A stretch of 64,000 bases of DNA from Mycobacterium colombiense (GCF_001665835.1 NZ_LZSX01000072.1:62001-126000), one strand, 5' to 3'; counted from the first letter of the stretch, positions 1 through 10,016 are shown. Notes: generated by a model not told the origin, from the letters alone. A program made the numbers and translations.

Positions 1-751
1 CGGTCAGAGCGCGCAGGCGAACGGCCGGATCCTTGTCCGGGCTGCCATAGTGCGCAAGCCCTTTCGTCTCGAACAGCCGCCGCGACGTCGTCTCGAGCAT
101 CATGCCCATCGACGGCGCCACCGGCTTGAGCCGTGCCATCTCCGACCAGCTCATCACGCCGGGGTTCAAGTGCGGCAGCAGGCCGGTTTCCTCCAGCACC
201 CGGATCGCCATCGCCCGCACGTAGGACAGCGTGGAGTCGTAGCCACGCGCCTCCAGCCACTCGCGCGCCTCCGGCCAGCGATCCTCGGGTCGATCACCGA
301 GCGTGAATAGCGCTTCCTTGCAACCTAATTCGGCGCCACGGCGGGCGATGTCGAGGATCTCGTCGGGCTCCAGATACATGCCGGCGCCCTGGGCGCGCAG
401 CTTGCCCGGGACGGTGACGAAGGTGCAGTAATGGCAGCTGTCCCGGCACAGGTGGGTGACCGGGATAAAAACCTTGCGTGAGTAGGTGATCGGCAGCCCG
501 CCGCCCGGGCCGCGGCGTCCGGCCGACTCCAGACCGGCGTCGCGCACCCGCGCCGCGCTGGCGCACAGATCCGCGAGATCCGCGCCGCGCGCGGTCATCG
601 CGACCGCGGCCTCGTCGATGTTCAGCGCCACACCATCTCGAGCCCGTCGCAATACCCGTCGCAGCGCGGAGGCACTGACCTCGGTGGAGGCCTTGGCCGG
701 AACCACAGGGTTAGGCAAAGCGGTAGGCTCCTCGCCCGGAGTCAACAGCAC
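1..751 (-). CDS. fbiC: FbiC (FO synthase), N-terminal part, runs off the window
   Basis: FbiC makes FO (7,8-didemethyl-8-hydroxy-5-deazariboflavin), the chromophore of coenzyme F420, from tyrosine and 5-amino-6-ribitylaminouracil, using two radical-SAM halves. Only about 250 N-terminal residues are here. The radical-SAM cysteine motif CRDSCHYC is read near 430-460, preceded by KVFIPVTHL and followed by [14 protein letters not shown], as in the CofG half. The frame is open from position 1 to a GTG at 749-751, which has GGGGAG about 10 nt upstream. The protein then begins [18 protein letters not shown]. In-frame TTG and GTG codons slightly downstream are alternative starts. Its C-terminal CofH half lies outside the window. 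The identification is firm and the exact start is less so. Confidence 0.93.
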   Translation of the reverse strand, partial: MLLTPGEEPTALPNPVVPAKASTEVSASALRRVLRRARDGVALNIDEAAVAMTARGADLADLCASAARVRDAGLESAGRRGPGGGLPITYSRKVFIPVTHLCRDSCHYCTFVTVPGKLRAQGAGMYLEPDEILDIARRGAELGCKEALFTLGDRPEDRWPEAREWLEARGYDSTLSYVRAMAIRVLEETGLLPHLNPGVMSWSEMARLKPVAPSMGMMLETTSRRLFETKGLAHYGSPDKDPAVRLRALT

Positions 752-895
752 TTTGGTGTAACTCCCCGACGATCGAATTTCATCCGTGCGTCCCAACATG
801 TGAAATCGTGGCACCCGTTGGCGGGTCCCGTCTGGGCAACAGTCAACAGTAGCGGCACACCCGCGCGGGCAAGCGGGCGACATCCCGGCCGAACG

Positions 896-1357
896 TCAGA
901 CGCCCCGACTGCGCCGCCACAGCACCCACACGGGCGGTACGACCCCCAGGACCAGCAACAATAAGGCCCCGTAGGCCATCAGGCCGCGGCCCCCCAGGAT
1001 GACGTCGTCGGCCGGGCCGCCCATGCTGATCACCGCCACCGTCAGCAGCCAGGTCCACAACGGCAACGCCGCGAGCCGCGGCGAGCGGGTCCAGCGACCG
1101 GCGGCCCACACCAGTGCCGCGTTGACCAGTCCAGAAATCAGTCCACTGATGGGAAACGGGACCGTCCCGATATAGAGAGGCAGCAGCAGAGCTCCGGCAA
1201 GCGCGGAGAGCGCCCCGTCGACCGCCAAGAGGGCCAACACGACGAAACGGATCGCGGGGTCGGTTGCGCCGCTGTCGTCGACGGACGCGACGCGTGCCTT
1301 GGTTTCGGTCAGGTCGGGACGCTGTCGATGTTGGACATGATGGAGCCGATAACCCAC
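896..1357 (-). CDS. Conserved membrane protein (Rv1171-like)
   Basis: Small integral membrane protein of unknown function with four hydrophobic stretches. A soluble N-terminus is followed by FVVLALLAVDGALSALAGA, a Pro-rich turn, LISGLVNAALVW, then two more segments ending in VPPVWVLWRRSRGV. It sits in the same place and order as Rv1171 beside mshB. The start is uncertain. The listed start is a GTG (1357) that overlaps the upstream 35-aa ORF by 49 nt. The reading frame could instead begin at a CTG (1312-1310) overlapping the TGA of that ORF, giving MTETKARVAS, which looks like a natural N-terminus but needs a non-standard start codon. Function is not inferred. Confidence 0.7.
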   Translation of the reverse strand: MGYRLHHVQHRQRPDLTETKARVASVDDSGATDPAIRFVVLALLAVDGALSALAGALLLPLYIGTVPFPISGLISGLVNAALVWAAGRWTRSPRLAALPLWTWLLTVAVISMGGPADDVILGGRGLMAYGALLLLVLGVVPPVWVLWRRSRGV

Positions 1358-1416
1358 TGCAGGCTATCCAGCCGGTCCTGCCAGTGCTGCTGATTAGGGT
1401 CCAGGTCGGGGTCCAT
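1309..1416 (-). CDS. 35-aa small ORF between mshB and the Rv1171-like gene
   Basis: An ATG-started 35-codon ORF (begins MDPDLDPNQQHWQDRLDSLQ, ends SNIDSVPT). It is placed 33 nt after the mshB stop, with a strong Shine-Dalgarno GGAAGGA 6 nt before the ATG. Its TGA overlaps the probable start of the Rv1171-like gene. The peptide is acidic and amphipathic, with a W/Q-rich first half, and has no signal or transmembrane segment. RBS quality, co-directional packing and translational-coupling geometry support a real gene. I do not recognise a family. Confidence 0.55.
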   Translation of the reverse strand: MDPDLDPNQQHWQDRLDSLQWVIGSIMSNIDSVPT

Positions 1417-1449
1417 GCGAATTCCTTCCGTGGCTGCCTGATTGGCAGC

Positions 1450-2361
1450 CTACCGTGCCGGGACCGCGGGGAAACCAAGCCCTGCGAGCAGGTCCGTTTC
1501 CCAGCCGCGCCCGTCGCGCTCCCCCGCGTCCCCGGCGGCCAGGACGTAATGCTCGTCGCCCACTATCGGCAGCGCCGCGTTGTTGGACAGCGCGCAGGCC
1601 CGGCCGGTCGGTCCGACCACCACCTGAGTGGCGTGCGCGGCAAGCGCCGCCCGCTTGGCGTCCCGGGCCGCCGGGGCGGTCTCGACGACGGCGTCGATGT
1701 CGGCGTCGGCGTAGCCGAAGGTGAACTCTTCTTTGGGCGGGATCAACCATTCGGGCCGCAGATCCTCGGGCGTCAGGGCGTCCATGGCCGCCTCGAACGT
1801 GCGCGTCGCGAAGACCGACCAGTACAACTTCGGTACCGCCCAGGGCTCGCCGGGGAAGTCGGCGTCGGCTCCCGGTCCGGCCGCCGCCACGGCGGCCACC
1901 GTCACCCGGTGCGCGTGCACGTGATCGGGATGGCCGTAGCCGCCGCCCGGGTCGTACGTCACGACGACGTGCGGCCGCTGCCCGCGAATGACGGCCACCA
2001 GCGCGCCGACTGTCTCGCGCTCGTCGGCGTCGATGAATCGTTGCCGGTGCCGCCGGGGAGTGCCGCGCATGCCCGAATCGCGCCACCGGCCGGCGCCGCC
2101 GAGATAGTGGGGTTCGCCGATGCCCAGCGCCCGCAGCGCGGCGGTCAATTCGCCGATGCGGTAGCCGCCGAGCTGGTCCGCGCGATCGACGGCGAGTTCG
2201 GCCCAGCGGTCGCCGATCACCTCGCCCTCTTCGCCCAGCGTGCAGGTGACGACCCGGACGTCGGCCCCGCGGGCGGCGTAGTGGGCGATGGTGGCGCCGG
2301 TGCCGAGGCTTTCGTCGTCGGGATGCGCGTGGACGAACAGCAGCCGCGGCGTCTCAGGCAT
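1450..2361 (-). CDS. mshB: MshB, GlcNAc-Ins deacetylase (mycothiol biosynthesis)
   Basis: Zinc-dependent deacetylase that converts GlcNAc-Ins to GlcN-Ins, the second step toward mycothiol. The PIG-L/LmbE-type zinc motif AHPDDES is at residues 12-18 and the third zinc ligand comes from [11 protein letters not shown] (around residues 140-150). The length of 303 aa is normal. I chose the ATG at 2361 ([17 protein letters not shown]) over an upstream in-frame start at 2454, because the conserved N-terminus begins there and the longer form would nearly touch the divergent tetR. C-terminus is [17 protein letters not shown]. It heads a small unit with the two small genes downstream and is divergent from the TetR gene. 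Confidence 0.95.
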   Translation of the reverse strand: MPETPRLLFVHAHPDDESLGTGATIAHYAARGADVRVVTCTLGEEGEVIGDRWAELAVDRADQLGGYRIGELTAALRALGIGEPHYLGGAGRWRDSGMRGTPRRHRQRFIDADERETVGALVAVIRGQRPHVVVTYDPGGGYGHPDHVHAHRVTVAAVAAAGPGADADFPGEPWAVPKLYWSVFATRTFEAAMDALTPEDLRPEWLIPPKEEFTFGYADADIDAVVETAPAARDAKRAALAAHATQVVVGPTGRACALSNNAALPIVGDEHYVLAAGDAGERDGRGWETDLLAGLGFPAVPAR

Positions 2362-2457
2362 GGACGGCACCCTACCGTCAGCGGCACCGATTCCGGCAGC
2401 CCGGCGGCTACCCACCGGTAAGCGGCAGATAGGAACGCGCACGGCTACTATCAAGGA

Positions 2458-3069
2458 GTGCCTCAGCTAACGGACGCAGACCACACCGGCAGCCGAAGCC
2501 GTCGGCGAGGTGAGGTCCTCGAACGCGCCCTCTACGAGGCGACACTGGCCGAGCTGACCGAAGTCGGTTACGGCGGCCTGACCATGGAGGGAATCGCGGC
2601 GCGGGCCCACACCGGCAAAGCCGCGCTCTACCGGCGCTGGGACACCAAGTGCGAGCTGGTGCACGCCGCTTTGGTTTTCGCGCTGCCGCCGCTGCCCGAG
2701 CTGCGTTCCGGCCGTTCGGCCAGAGAGAACCTGCTGGCCATGTTCACCGCCCAGCGTGACCTGCTGGCCGGAAAGACCGGCTTCCCCAGTCTGGACGTCA
2801 TCCATCAGCTGTTGCACGAACCCGAGATGCGGGCCATCTTCGCCGATGCGGTGGTGCGGCCGCGGCTGCAGATCGTGGAATCGATCCTGCAGGCCGCCAT
2901 CGCGGACGGCGATCTGGACCCGCAGATCGTCACGCCACTCACCGCCCGCATCGGGTCGGCCCTGATCAACCAGCACTTCCTGCTGAACGGGTCGCCGCCG
3001 AACCGGCGCGAGCTGGCGCTGATCGTCGACACCGTGATCCCGCCGCGGGCGACGCAGGCCGCCGACTGA
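2458..3069 (+). CDS. TetR-family regulator (Rv1167c-like)
   Basis: 203-aa transcription factor. The N-terminal HTH (about residues 18-65) reads [20 protein letters not shown], then [21 protein letters not shown] and [10 protein letters not shown], the typical TetR_N pattern with the recognition helix around KAALYRRW. The C-terminal ligand domain (about 75-195) is unassigned. The start is GTG, preceded by AAGGA. It is divergent from mshB across a 96-bp spacer and convergent with lpqW (9-bp gap), the same arrangement as Rv1167c/lpqW, except that no PE/PPE genes intervene on the mshB side. The ligand and targets are unknown; the shared intergenic region makes autoregulation plausible. Confidence 0.88.
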   Translation: MPQLTDADHTGSRSRRRGEVLERALYEATLAELTEVGYGGLTMEGIAARAHTGKAALYRRWDTKCELVHAALVFALPPLPELRSGRSARENLLAMFTAQRDLLAGKTGFPSLDVIHQLLHEPEMRAIFADAVVRPRLQIVESILQAAIADGDLDPQIVTPLTARIGSALINQHFLLNGSPPNRRELALIVDTVIPPRATQAAD

Positions 3070-3078
3070 CGACGCGGG

Positions 3079-5013
3079 CTACGGCCCGGTCTTGATCCAC
3101 TGGCCGGCGTCGCCGACGATGCCGACCGGAACCGCACCGGACAAGCTGACGTTCTGCACGCTGGGGCCGGCCGCGACGATCGTGGTGTCCTGCAGGATCG
3201 GCAGCACGGTGGACATGTTCCACAACCGCGGTTCCACCGCGGTGATCACGTCGTTGATGTTCTTGGTGCCATTGAGGGCGGCATCGATGTTCGACTGGAT
3301 GCTGCGATCGCAGATCCCGGTCAGGTTCGATGGCGCCTGCACCAGTGCGTTGGGATCGGCGGGGCGGCTGGGTGGCGGCGTCGTCGTCGGAGTCGTCGAC
3401 GGGGCGGCCGGGCCGGTGGACGGCGTCGGACCGATGGAGGTCACGGGCGTGGGCGCCGGCCCGTTAGAAATCGGTACCTGGGTCGATTCCAGTGCGCGAC
3501 AGCCGTATCGGGAGGCGAGCCGGGTCGCCAGGTTTCCGCCCGCCTGATGCCACCCGACGATCGCGTCCACCCGGTTGTCGTTCAGCGCGTCGTGATACAG
3601 GGTGACCGGGTCCAGCGCCAGCACGGTCGCGGCGATGCCGACGTTGCGCAACCGGTCGGCGGCGGTATTGGCCACCGCGACCGCAGTCGGGTCGTTCGCC
3701 GCGACCCCGATGACCAGTGAAAGCTGTTGGCCGTCCTTGCTGATCCGGCCGCGGATGACCTCGGGAGGCCCGGTGTTCGGCGGGGTCGGCGCGGGTGATG
3801 CCGAGGAGTTGGGGTCGACCTTGTATCCGGCGCCCTCCAGCAACGCCAGCGCGGCCGGCGTCGTCATCGCCGGGGGCGCGGTCGGCTCGTATCCGGGGTC
3901 GCTCGGCGCGCGGATCTGGGCCTGGGCCAGGGTGACGGTGTTGTCGCTGCCCGCACCCACCGCGGCGAGCAGGTCGACGTCGAGCAGCCCCAGGATCGCC
4001 TTACGCACTTGCGTGTCAGCCAGTTTGGCCGCGGTCGCCCGCAGCGTGAGCTGCATGACCCGCGGCGTCACGATCCGGGCGGTCCGGACGTCGGGGATGG
4101 CGGACAGCTGCGCGAAGGCCGCCGAGCCGCCATGCACCTGCGCCACCTGGGTGTCGCCGTTGCGTACGGAATCGGCCAGCGCGGCCGGCGCACCGGCGCG
4201 TCGGAAGAGAATGAGCGCGGGTTTGGCAGGCGGCCCCCAATAGCGGTCGTTGCGTGCCACCAGGATCTCGTCACGCTGCGGGTCGATGCTCTCCACGCGG
4301 AACTGCCCGCCGGTGACCGGAAGCGCCCGGGCCAGGCCGGCCGCGAAGCCTCCGGGCACGTCCTTGACGATGTGCGCCGGAAGGATGTTGCTGAACAACT
4401 CTTTCCACGACGGGTACGGCTCGGCGAAGGTGACCACCGCCTGCTTGCCCCCCTCCAGGGACTGCACGCCGGTGATGAGGTCGTACCCGGCCGGGTCGAC
4501 GACACCGGGCTGGCTGACCATCTGGTGCCACAGGTACCAGAAGTCGTCGGCGGCGATCGGCGCATTGTCGGTCCACTGCGCCTCGGGCCGGATCTTGTAG
4601 GTCACCGTGAACGGGTTCTGGTTGGTCACCTCCGCCGACACCAGCAGGGTGGGGTCCATCTCCCAGCGTGAGCCGGTCGGCGTGTTGGGGTCGGGGACGG
4701 GCCGGAAGGCGCTGGGCAACACCAACGCACTGATCGCGGCGTTCACCGGGGACAGGTCGGACAGCAGGTGCGGATTGAAGCCGGCCCCGATCGAGTCGAT
4801 GCCCATGATGATCTCGCTGACCCGGGGCGGCGGCGGGACCGAATTGTGCGGCGTATCGGTGCTCTGCGGCGCAGGCGGCGGGTTGACCGTGCAGGCCGAC
4901 AGGACGAGTCCGACCAACGAGACCAGGCCGCCGAGCACCATGAACAAGCGGCGGACGCGTCTCGGCACGCTGATCAGGGTATCGAGCAGCCGCACAGCAG
5001 CCCGTCCCACCAC
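3079..5013 (-). CDS. lpqW: LpqW lipoprotein (SBP_bac_5 fold), LAM/PIM pathway control
   Basis: Lipoprotein of 644 aa with the fold of oligopeptide ABC substrate-binding proteins. In M. smegmatis, LpqW steers intermediates between PIM and lipoarabinomannan synthesis. A hydrophobic signal segment (about residues 24-40) ends in the lipobox LSAC, followed by TVNPPPAP. The SBP_bac_5 body carries [27 protein letters not shown] and [20 protein letters not shown] Pro/Thr-rich linker (about residues 525-550) interrupts the C-terminal half before [14 protein letters not shown]. Several Met/Val codons upstream of the signal could be the true start. It lies 7 bp downstream of typA on the same strand, so co-transcription is likely. 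Confidence 0.93.
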   Translation of the reverse strand: MVGRAAVRLLDTLISVPRRVRRLFMVLGGLVSLVGLVLSACTVNPPPAPQSTDTPHNSVPPPPRVSEIIMGIDSIGAGFNPHLLSDLSPVNAAISALVLPSAFRPVPDPNTPTGSRWEMDPTLLVSAEVTNQNPFTVTYKIRPEAQWTDNAPIAADDFWYLWHQMVSQPGVVDPAGYDLITGVQSLEGGKQAVVTFAEPYPSWKELFSNILPAHIVKDVPGGFAAGLARALPVTGGQFRVESIDPQRDEILVARNDRYWGPPAKPALILFRRAGAPAALADSVRNGDTQVAQVHGGSAAFAQLSAIPDVRTARIVTPRVMQLTLRATAAKLADTQVRKAILGLLDVDLLAAVGAGSDNTVTLAQAQIRAPSDPGYEPTAPPAMTTPAALALLEGAGYKVDPNSSASPAPTPPNTGPPEVIRGRISKDGQQLSLVIGVAANDPTAVAVANTAADRLRNVGIAATVLALDPVTLYHDALNDNRVDAIVGWHQAGGNLATRLASRYGCRALESTQVPISNGPAPTPVTSIGPTPSTGPAAPSTTPTTTPPPSRPADPNALVQAPSNLTGICDRSIQSNIDAALNGTKNINDVITAVEPRLWNMSTVLPILQDTTIVAAGPSVQNVSLSGAVPVGIVGDAGQWIKTGP

Positions 5014-5019
5014 CCGGTG

Positions 5020-6909
5020 TTAACCCCGGGCCTTGGCGCGCGACCGGCTGCGGGCTCGGGAGGTGGCGTCCAGCTCGACCTTGCGCACCCGCACGATCTC
5101 CGGGGTCACCTCGACGCATTCGTCTTGCGCGCAGAACTCCATTGCCTGCTCGAGATCGAGTTCGAGCGGCCGGGCCAACGTTTCGATGACGTCGGCGGTC
5201 GACGACCGCATGTTGGTCAGCTTCTTCTCGCGGGTGACGTTGATGTCGAGATCCTCTGCGCGCGGGTTGATTCCGACGACCATGCCCTCGTAGGTGTCCT
5301 GGCCGGGCTCGACGAAGAACTGGCCCCGGTCGGCGAGCTGGATCATGGCGAACGGCGTGATGGTGCCGGCGCGGTCGGAAACCAGCGACCCGGTGTGGCG
5401 GGCCCGGATCTCCCCCGCCCACGGCCGGTAGCCGTCGAACACCGCATTGGCGATGCCGGTGCCGCGGGTCAGGGTGAGGAAGTCGGTGCGGAAGCCGATC
5501 AGGCCGCGGCTGGGCACGATGAAGTCCATCCGGACCCAGCCCGCCGCGTGGTTGGTCATCTCTTCCATGCGGCCCTTTCGGGCGGCCATCAGCTGGGTGA
5601 TCGCGCCGACGAACTCGTCGGGGCAGTCGATGGTCATCGCCTCGAACGGCTCGTGCAGCTTGCCGTCGATCGTCTGCGTGACGACCTGCGGCTTGCCGAC
5701 CGTGAGCTCGAAACCCTCGCGGCGCATCTGCTCGACGAGCACCGCCAGCGCGAGCTCGCCGCGGCCCTGCACCTCCCAGGCGTCGGGGCGGTCGATGTCG
5801 ACGACCTTGATGGAGACGTTGCCGACGAGTTCGGCGTCCAGCCGCGACTTCACCATGCGAGCGGTCAGCTTGTGACCCTTCACCTTGCCCGCCAGCGGCG
5901 AGGTGTTGGTGCCGATGGTCACCGAGATGGCGGGCTCGTCGACGGTGATGCGCGGCAGAGCGTGCGCGTGGTCCGGATCGGCCAGCGTGTCGCCGATCAT
6001 GATCTCCGGAATGCCCGCGACGGCGACGATGTCCCCGGCGATGGCTTCGTCGGTGGGCGTTCGTTCCACGCCCTCGGTCACCAGCAGTTCGGTGATCTTC
6101 GCGTTCGTGATGACGGGATGCCCGTCCACCTCGCGCATCCAGGCCACCTGCTGGCCCTTGCGGATCCGGCCCTTGTAGATGCGGATCAGCGCGAGGCGTC
6201 CGAGGAAAGCGGACGCGTCGAGGTTGGTGACCAGCGCCTGCAGCGGCGCCTCGGGGTCGCCCTGCGGCGGCGGGATGTGCTCGAGCAGAACGTCGAACAG
6301 CGGGTCGAGGTTGTCACCCTGAGGATTCTCGCCATTGGCGGGTTCCGTCGTGCTGGCGATGCCTGCCCGCCCCGAGGCGTACAGGGTCGGCAGGTCGAGG
6401 GCGTGCTCGGCGGCCTTCTGGGCTTCCTCGTCGAGGTCCGATGCGACGTCGAGCAGCAGGTCGTGGCTCTCCGAGACGACCTCGGAGATCCGGGCGTCCG
6501 GCCGGTCGGTCTTGTTGACGACCAGGATCACCGGAAGGTGGGCGGCCAGGGCCTTGCGCAGCACGAAACGGGTCTGGGGCAGCGGGCCCTCGGACGCGTC
6601 GACCAGCAGCAGCACCCCGTCGACCATGGAGAGTCCGCGCTCCACCTCACCACCGAAGTCGGCGTGGCCCGGGGTGTCGATGACATTGATGACGGTCGTC
6701 GTTCCGTCCGCATGCTTGCGATGCACGGCCGTGTTCTTGGCCAGGATCGTGATGCCTTTTTCTTTCTCCAGGTCCCCGGAGTCCATCAGGCGCTCGATCG
6801 CGTCGTCACCCCGGTGGTGCAGCGCGCCCGACTGCCGCAGCATCGCGTCAACCAGGGTGGTCTTTCCGTGGTCGACGTGGGCGACGATGGCGACGTTGCG
6901 AAATAGCAC
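5020..6909 (-). CDS. typA: TypA/BipA ribosome-associated GTPase
   Basis: Translational GTPase related to EF-G and LepA that binds the ribosome under stress. It is full length at 629 aa. The G1 motif AHVDHGKTT is at residues 10-18, the G3 motif DTPGHADFGGE is near 77-87, and the G4 motif NKTDRPDA is near 131. Domain II and the BipA-specific C-terminal domain follow (RIYKGRIRKGQQVAWM, DYEGM-like VGINPRAEDLDINV, tail TSRARSRSRAKARG, basic as in mycobacterial TypA). Start GTG at 6909 gives MLFRNVAIVAHVDHG, directly at the conserved N-terminus. It is followed by lpqW after 6 bp and preceded by narI. Confidence 0.96.
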   Translation of the reverse strand: MLFRNVAIVAHVDHGKTTLVDAMLRQSGALHHRGDDAIERLMDSGDLEKEKGITILAKNTAVHRKHADGTTTVINVIDTPGHADFGGEVERGLSMVDGVLLLVDASEGPLPQTRFVLRKALAAHLPVILVVNKTDRPDARISEVVSESHDLLLDVASDLDEEAQKAAEHALDLPTLYASGRAGIASTTEPANGENPQGDNLDPLFDVLLEHIPPPQGDPEAPLQALVTNLDASAFLGRLALIRIYKGRIRKGQQVAWMREVDGHPVITNAKITELLVTEGVERTPTDEAIAGDIVAVAGIPEIMIGDTLADPDHAHALPRITVDEPAISVTIGTNTSPLAGKVKGHKLTARMVKSRLDAELVGNVSIKVVDIDRPDAWEVQGRGELALAVLVEQMRREGFELTVGKPQVVTQTIDGKLHEPFEAMTIDCPDEFVGAITQLMAARKGRMEEMTNHAAGWVRMDFIVPSRGLIGFRTDFLTLTRGTGIANAVFDGYRPWAGEIRARHTGSLVSDRAGTITPFAMIQLADRGQFFVEPGQDTYEGMVVGINPRAEDLDINVTREKKLTNMRSSTADVIETLARPLELDLEQAMEFCAQDECVEVTPEIVRVRKVELDATSRARSRSRAKARG

Positions 6910-6979
6910 GTCGGTGATTGTGGCAGCGGGGGCCCCGGATAGCGAACCGGCTGGTAACCGGGCGCGACTCGCAGGTCCG

Positions 6980-7711
6980 CTACCAGCCTCGCCGGCGCGG
7001 TGCGGTACCGACCAGTTCGCCCTTGTCCGCGGCCTCGCGGCTGCGGTAGACGATGTAGGGCCGGAACAGGTAGACGACCGGGGCGCTGAACACGTGCACC
7101 AGTCGGGTGAAGGGCCACAGCGTGAACAGCACCATGCCGATCAGGGCGTGCAGCTGGTAGTCCAGCGGCGCGTTGATCATCACCTCACCGTGCGGCTGAA
7201 ATATCCAGATCCGGCGGAACCACAAGCCGACCGTGTAGCGATAGTGGAACTCGCCGCCGTGCGGGCCGGTGCCGATCAGGTCGCAGTACAGGCCCACCAC
7301 GATCGCCAGCAGCAGCACCACGTACATCACCTTGTCGCTGCGGCTGGTGGCCATGGTCACCGCCGGGCGGGTGAACCGGCGGTAGATCAGCAACCCGATG
7401 CCGATCAGCGTCGCGAAGCCGGCCATCGACCCGGCGATGACCGCCTGCAGGTGGTAGAAGTGGTCGCTCATCTTCAGCATCTGGGTGACCTTCGGCGGGA
7501 CGAACAGCCCCATCACATGTCCGGCGAACACCGCCAGGATGCCGAAATGGAAGATGGGGCTGGCGATGCTCAGCAGCCGCGACTCGTAGATCTGCGACGA
7601 GCGTGAGGTCCAGCCGAATTTGTCGTAGCGGTAGCGCCACCAGGTGCCCACGATCAGCACCGACAGCGTGACGTAGGGCGCGATGTCCCAGAACAGGACG
7701 TTGCTAAACAC
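6980..7711 (-). CDS. narI: NarI, nitrate reductase cytochrome b (gamma) subunit
   Basis: Membrane diheme cytochrome b that passes electrons from menaquinol to NarH. The 243 aa contain five predicted transmembrane helices. The N-terminus is LFWDIAPYVTLSVLIVGTWWRYRYDKFGW, split by WTSRSSQIYESRLLS as in other NarI proteins. Candidate heme-ligand histidines lie in FHFGILAVFAGHVMG and in the final helix region LHALIGMVLFTLWPFTRLVHVFSAP. Its start overlaps the narJ stop by 8 nt, so it is the last gene of narGHJI. The gap to typA is 70 bp. Confidence 0.95.
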   Translation of the reverse strand: MFSNVLFWDIAPYVTLSVLIVGTWWRYRYDKFGWTSRSSQIYESRLLSIASPIFHFGILAVFAGHVMGLFVPPKVTQMLKMSDHFYHLQAVIAGSMAGFATLIGIGLLIYRRFTRPAVTMATSRSDKVMYVVLLLAIVVGLYCDLIGTGPHGGEFHYRYTVGLWFRRIWIFQPHGEVMINAPLDYQLHALIGMVLFTLWPFTRLVHVFSAPVVYLFRPYIVYRSREAADKGELVGTAPRRRGW

Positions 7712-8372
7712 TTGGCGTTCCTTTGCGGGGTGGCACGGTCAGGGTAAACGGTTGCAGCCCAACGGCTTCCGCCGGTGGTCCGGCTTTCGCCAGCCGCTCG
7801 GCGCGGCGAACTTCCTGATCGGTTGCGGCGGACAGGGTCTCGCAGACCGCCGCGACCGTCGGCTCGTACGGCGACTCGGCGTCGGCCAGGGCGCCGCGCA
7901 GCACGTCGATCGGCACGCGGTGCTGATCCAGCAGACGCCGCCCGACCTCGGGATCGACGGTGGCGGCGAATTCGAGCACCACCGTCAGATGGTCGGGCGC
8001 CTCGCCGCCGGGCGGCGTCACACCCGCCTCCCGGTACGCGGTAGCGAACGCCAACATCTCCCGGCCGCGATTGCGGGTGTCCCCCGCGGTCCAGTAGGTC
8101 AGGTACATCGTGCAGCGCCGGCGCATGTCAAAGGTGGCGACATAATCCATCGCGGCGGCCATCGGCTCGCGGGCGCGCAACGCCGCAACCGTCTGCCCGA
8201 GCAGCGCCGCCGGCGGGCCGCTGATGTGGGCGAGCAACTCGTCGACAACGTCCAGCCGCCCGGCCAACCCGTCGTCGGGGTAGGCCAGCAGCAGCGACGC
8301 CGCCTGCCACACCAGGCGATCCTGCATCGTCCGGTTGGTGGAGCGGTCCCGCAGCGCCGAAAGCAGTTTCAT
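7704..8372 (-). CDS. narJ: NarJ, nitrate reductase assembly chaperone
   Basis: Dedicated chaperone (TorD/NarJ family) that holds apo-NarGH during molybdenum-cofactor and heme b insertion and is absent from the finished complex. The 222 aa include the NarJ signature region with DMRRRCTMYLTYWTAGDTRNRG (the aligned pattern is Tyr-Leu-Thr after a basic run) and an Asp/Glu-rich EFAATVDPEVGRRLLDQHR helix. No transmembrane segments. Overlaps narH by 4 nt (ATGA) and narI by 8 nt, indicating tight translational coupling. Confidence 0.93.
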   Translation of the reverse strand: MKLLSALRDRSTNRTMQDRLVWQAASLLLAYPDDGLAGRLDVVDELLAHISGPPAALLGQTVAALRAREPMAAAMDYVATFDMRRRCTMYLTYWTAGDTRNRGREMLAFATAYREAGVTPPGGEAPDHLTVVLEFAATVDPEVGRRLLDQHRVPIDVLRGALADAESPYEPTVAAVCETLSAATDQEVRRAERLAKAGPPAEAVGLQPFTLTVPPRKGTPSV

Positions 8373-9982
8373 CGCTGCTGCTCTCCGGGAAACATTCCGG
8401 CGGGCACCTGGCCGCCCTCCCAGTTGAGCAGGTTCACCCGGCCGGACGGCCGCAGGTTGCCGGGATCGTCACCGCGCTGCTGGAGGGTATGAAAGGTCTC
8501 CACCGACACCACCGGATCCGACTCGTACATGCCGGGCCCGCCGTCACCCGTCAGCGAGCACCCCATCTCCTCGAGGTCGCGGGCCTGCGGCGCGAAGGCG
8601 GTCGGAATGACATATCGCTCTTCGTATTTCGCGATGGCGAGCAGCCGGTACATCTCGTAGATCTCTTCTTCGGTCAGGCCGACCGAATGCGGGATGTGCG
8701 GCTGGGTCTCGCGGCCGAGGTTGATGTCGCGCATGTAGGAGCGCATCGCCGCCAGCCGCCGCAGCACGCCCTCGACCACCGCGGTGTCACCGGCGGTGAA
8801 CAGTTCGGCCAGATACTGCATCGGGATGCGCAACGCGTCCAGCGCGCCGAACAGGTTGCCGAGGTCTTCTCCGTCGTGCCCGTCGCGGCTGACCGCGTCG
8901 ACCACCGGCGAGAGCGGCGGGATGTACCAAACCATCGGCATGGTCCGGTATTCCGGGTGCAACGGCAGCGCCACCTTGTAGGTGTGGATCAGCGCATACA
9001 CCGGGGAACGCTGTGCGGCCTCGATCCACTCATCCGGGATTCCCTCCGCCCGCGCGCCGGCGATGACCTCCGGATCGTTGGGATCCAGCAGGATCTCGCA
9101 CTGCGCCGGATAGAGATCGGTCTCCTTCTCCACCGACGCCGCCTGAAGCACCCGGTCGACGTCGTAGAGCACCACGCCCAGGTAGCGCAGCCGCCCCACG
9201 CAGGTCTCCGAGCAGATGGTCGGCAGGCCGACCTCCATCCGCGGATAGCACAGCGTGCACTTCTCGGCCTTGCCCGTCTTGTGGTTGAAATAGACCTTCT
9301 TGTAAGGACATCCGGACACACACATCCGCCAGCCGCGGCAGCGGTCCTGGTCGACCAGCACGATGCCGTCCTCGCTGCGCTTGTACATCGCGCCCGACGG
9401 GCACGATGCCACGCAGGACGGGTTGAGGCAGTGCTCGCAGATGCGGGGCAGGTAGAACATGAAGGTTTCTTCGAGAGAGAGTTTGACCTCTTCGCTGACC
9501 TTCTTCAGGATCGGGTCCTCGGACAGGATCTCCGGCGACCCGGCCAGGTTGTCATCCCAGTTCGGCCCCCACGAAATCTTCATGGGCTCACCGGTTATCA
9601 GGCTCTTGGGTGCGGCCGTCGGGAAGGTGTCGCCCGCGGGTGCCGTGGTCAGGTTTTCGTAGTCGTAGGTCCAGGGCTCGTAGTAGTCGCCGATGAGGGG
9701 CAACTTCGGATTGGCGAATATCCGCAGCAGTTTGTGCAGGCGGCCGCCGTCTCGCAGCCGCAGCCGGCCCTTCTTGTCGCGGATCCAGCCGCCGCGCCAC
9801 CGCTCCTGGTCCTCGTAGGTGCGCGGATAGCCTTGTCCGGGACGGGTTTCGACGTTGTTGAACCAGACGTATTCGGTACCGGGCCGGTTGGTCCACGCCT
9901 GCTTGCAGGTGACCGAACAGGTGTGACAACCGATGCATTTGTCGAGGTTCATCACCATCGCCAACTGCGCCATGACCTTCAT
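8369..9982 (-). CDS. narH: NarH, nitrate reductase iron-sulfur (beta) subunit
   Basis: Electron-transfer subunit carrying three [4Fe-4S] and one [3Fe-4S] cluster. The 537 aa show the four expected cysteine groups: CIGCHTC with a fourth Cys near residue 26; CEHCLNPSC and CPSG; CRGWRMCVSGCPY, where Trp replaces one Cys as in the [3Fe-4S] group of other NarH proteins; and CTLCYPR with a later C. The C-terminal half has PLSPVVDAVSRDGHDGEDLGNLF, typical of NarH. The ATG at 9982 (MKVMAQLAMVMNLDKC) lies 34 bp after narG. It is part of the narGHJI operon. Confidence 0.96.
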   Translation of the reverse strand: MKVMAQLAMVMNLDKCIGCHTCSVTCKQAWTNRPGTEYVWFNNVETRPGQGYPRTYEDQERWRGGWIRDKKGRLRLRDGGRLHKLLRIFANPKLPLIGDYYEPWTYDYENLTTAPAGDTFPTAAPKSLITGEPMKISWGPNWDDNLAGSPEILSEDPILKKVSEEVKLSLEETFMFYLPRICEHCLNPSCVASCPSGAMYKRSEDGIVLVDQDRCRGWRMCVSGCPYKKVYFNHKTGKAEKCTLCYPRMEVGLPTICSETCVGRLRYLGVVLYDVDRVLQAASVEKETDLYPAQCEILLDPNDPEVIAGARAEGIPDEWIEAAQRSPVYALIHTYKVALPLHPEYRTMPMVWYIPPLSPVVDAVSRDGHDGEDLGNLFGALDALRIPMQYLAELFTAGDTAVVEGVLRRLAAMRSYMRDINLGRETQPHIPHSVGLTEEEIYEMYRLLAIAKYEERYVIPTAFAPQARDLEEMGCSLTGDGGPGMYESDPVVSVETFHTLQQRGDDPGNLRPSGRVNLLNWEGGQVPAGMFPGEQQR

Positions 9983-10016
9983 CGCCGTCCCCCCTTTCGC
10001 GCCGTGCCGGTGCGCA

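Noticed and set aside
4768..6906. Open plus-strand frame of 712 codons opposite typA
   Set aside because: Antisense shadow of a highly conserved GTPase gene with Asp/Arg/His-rich low-complexity translation.
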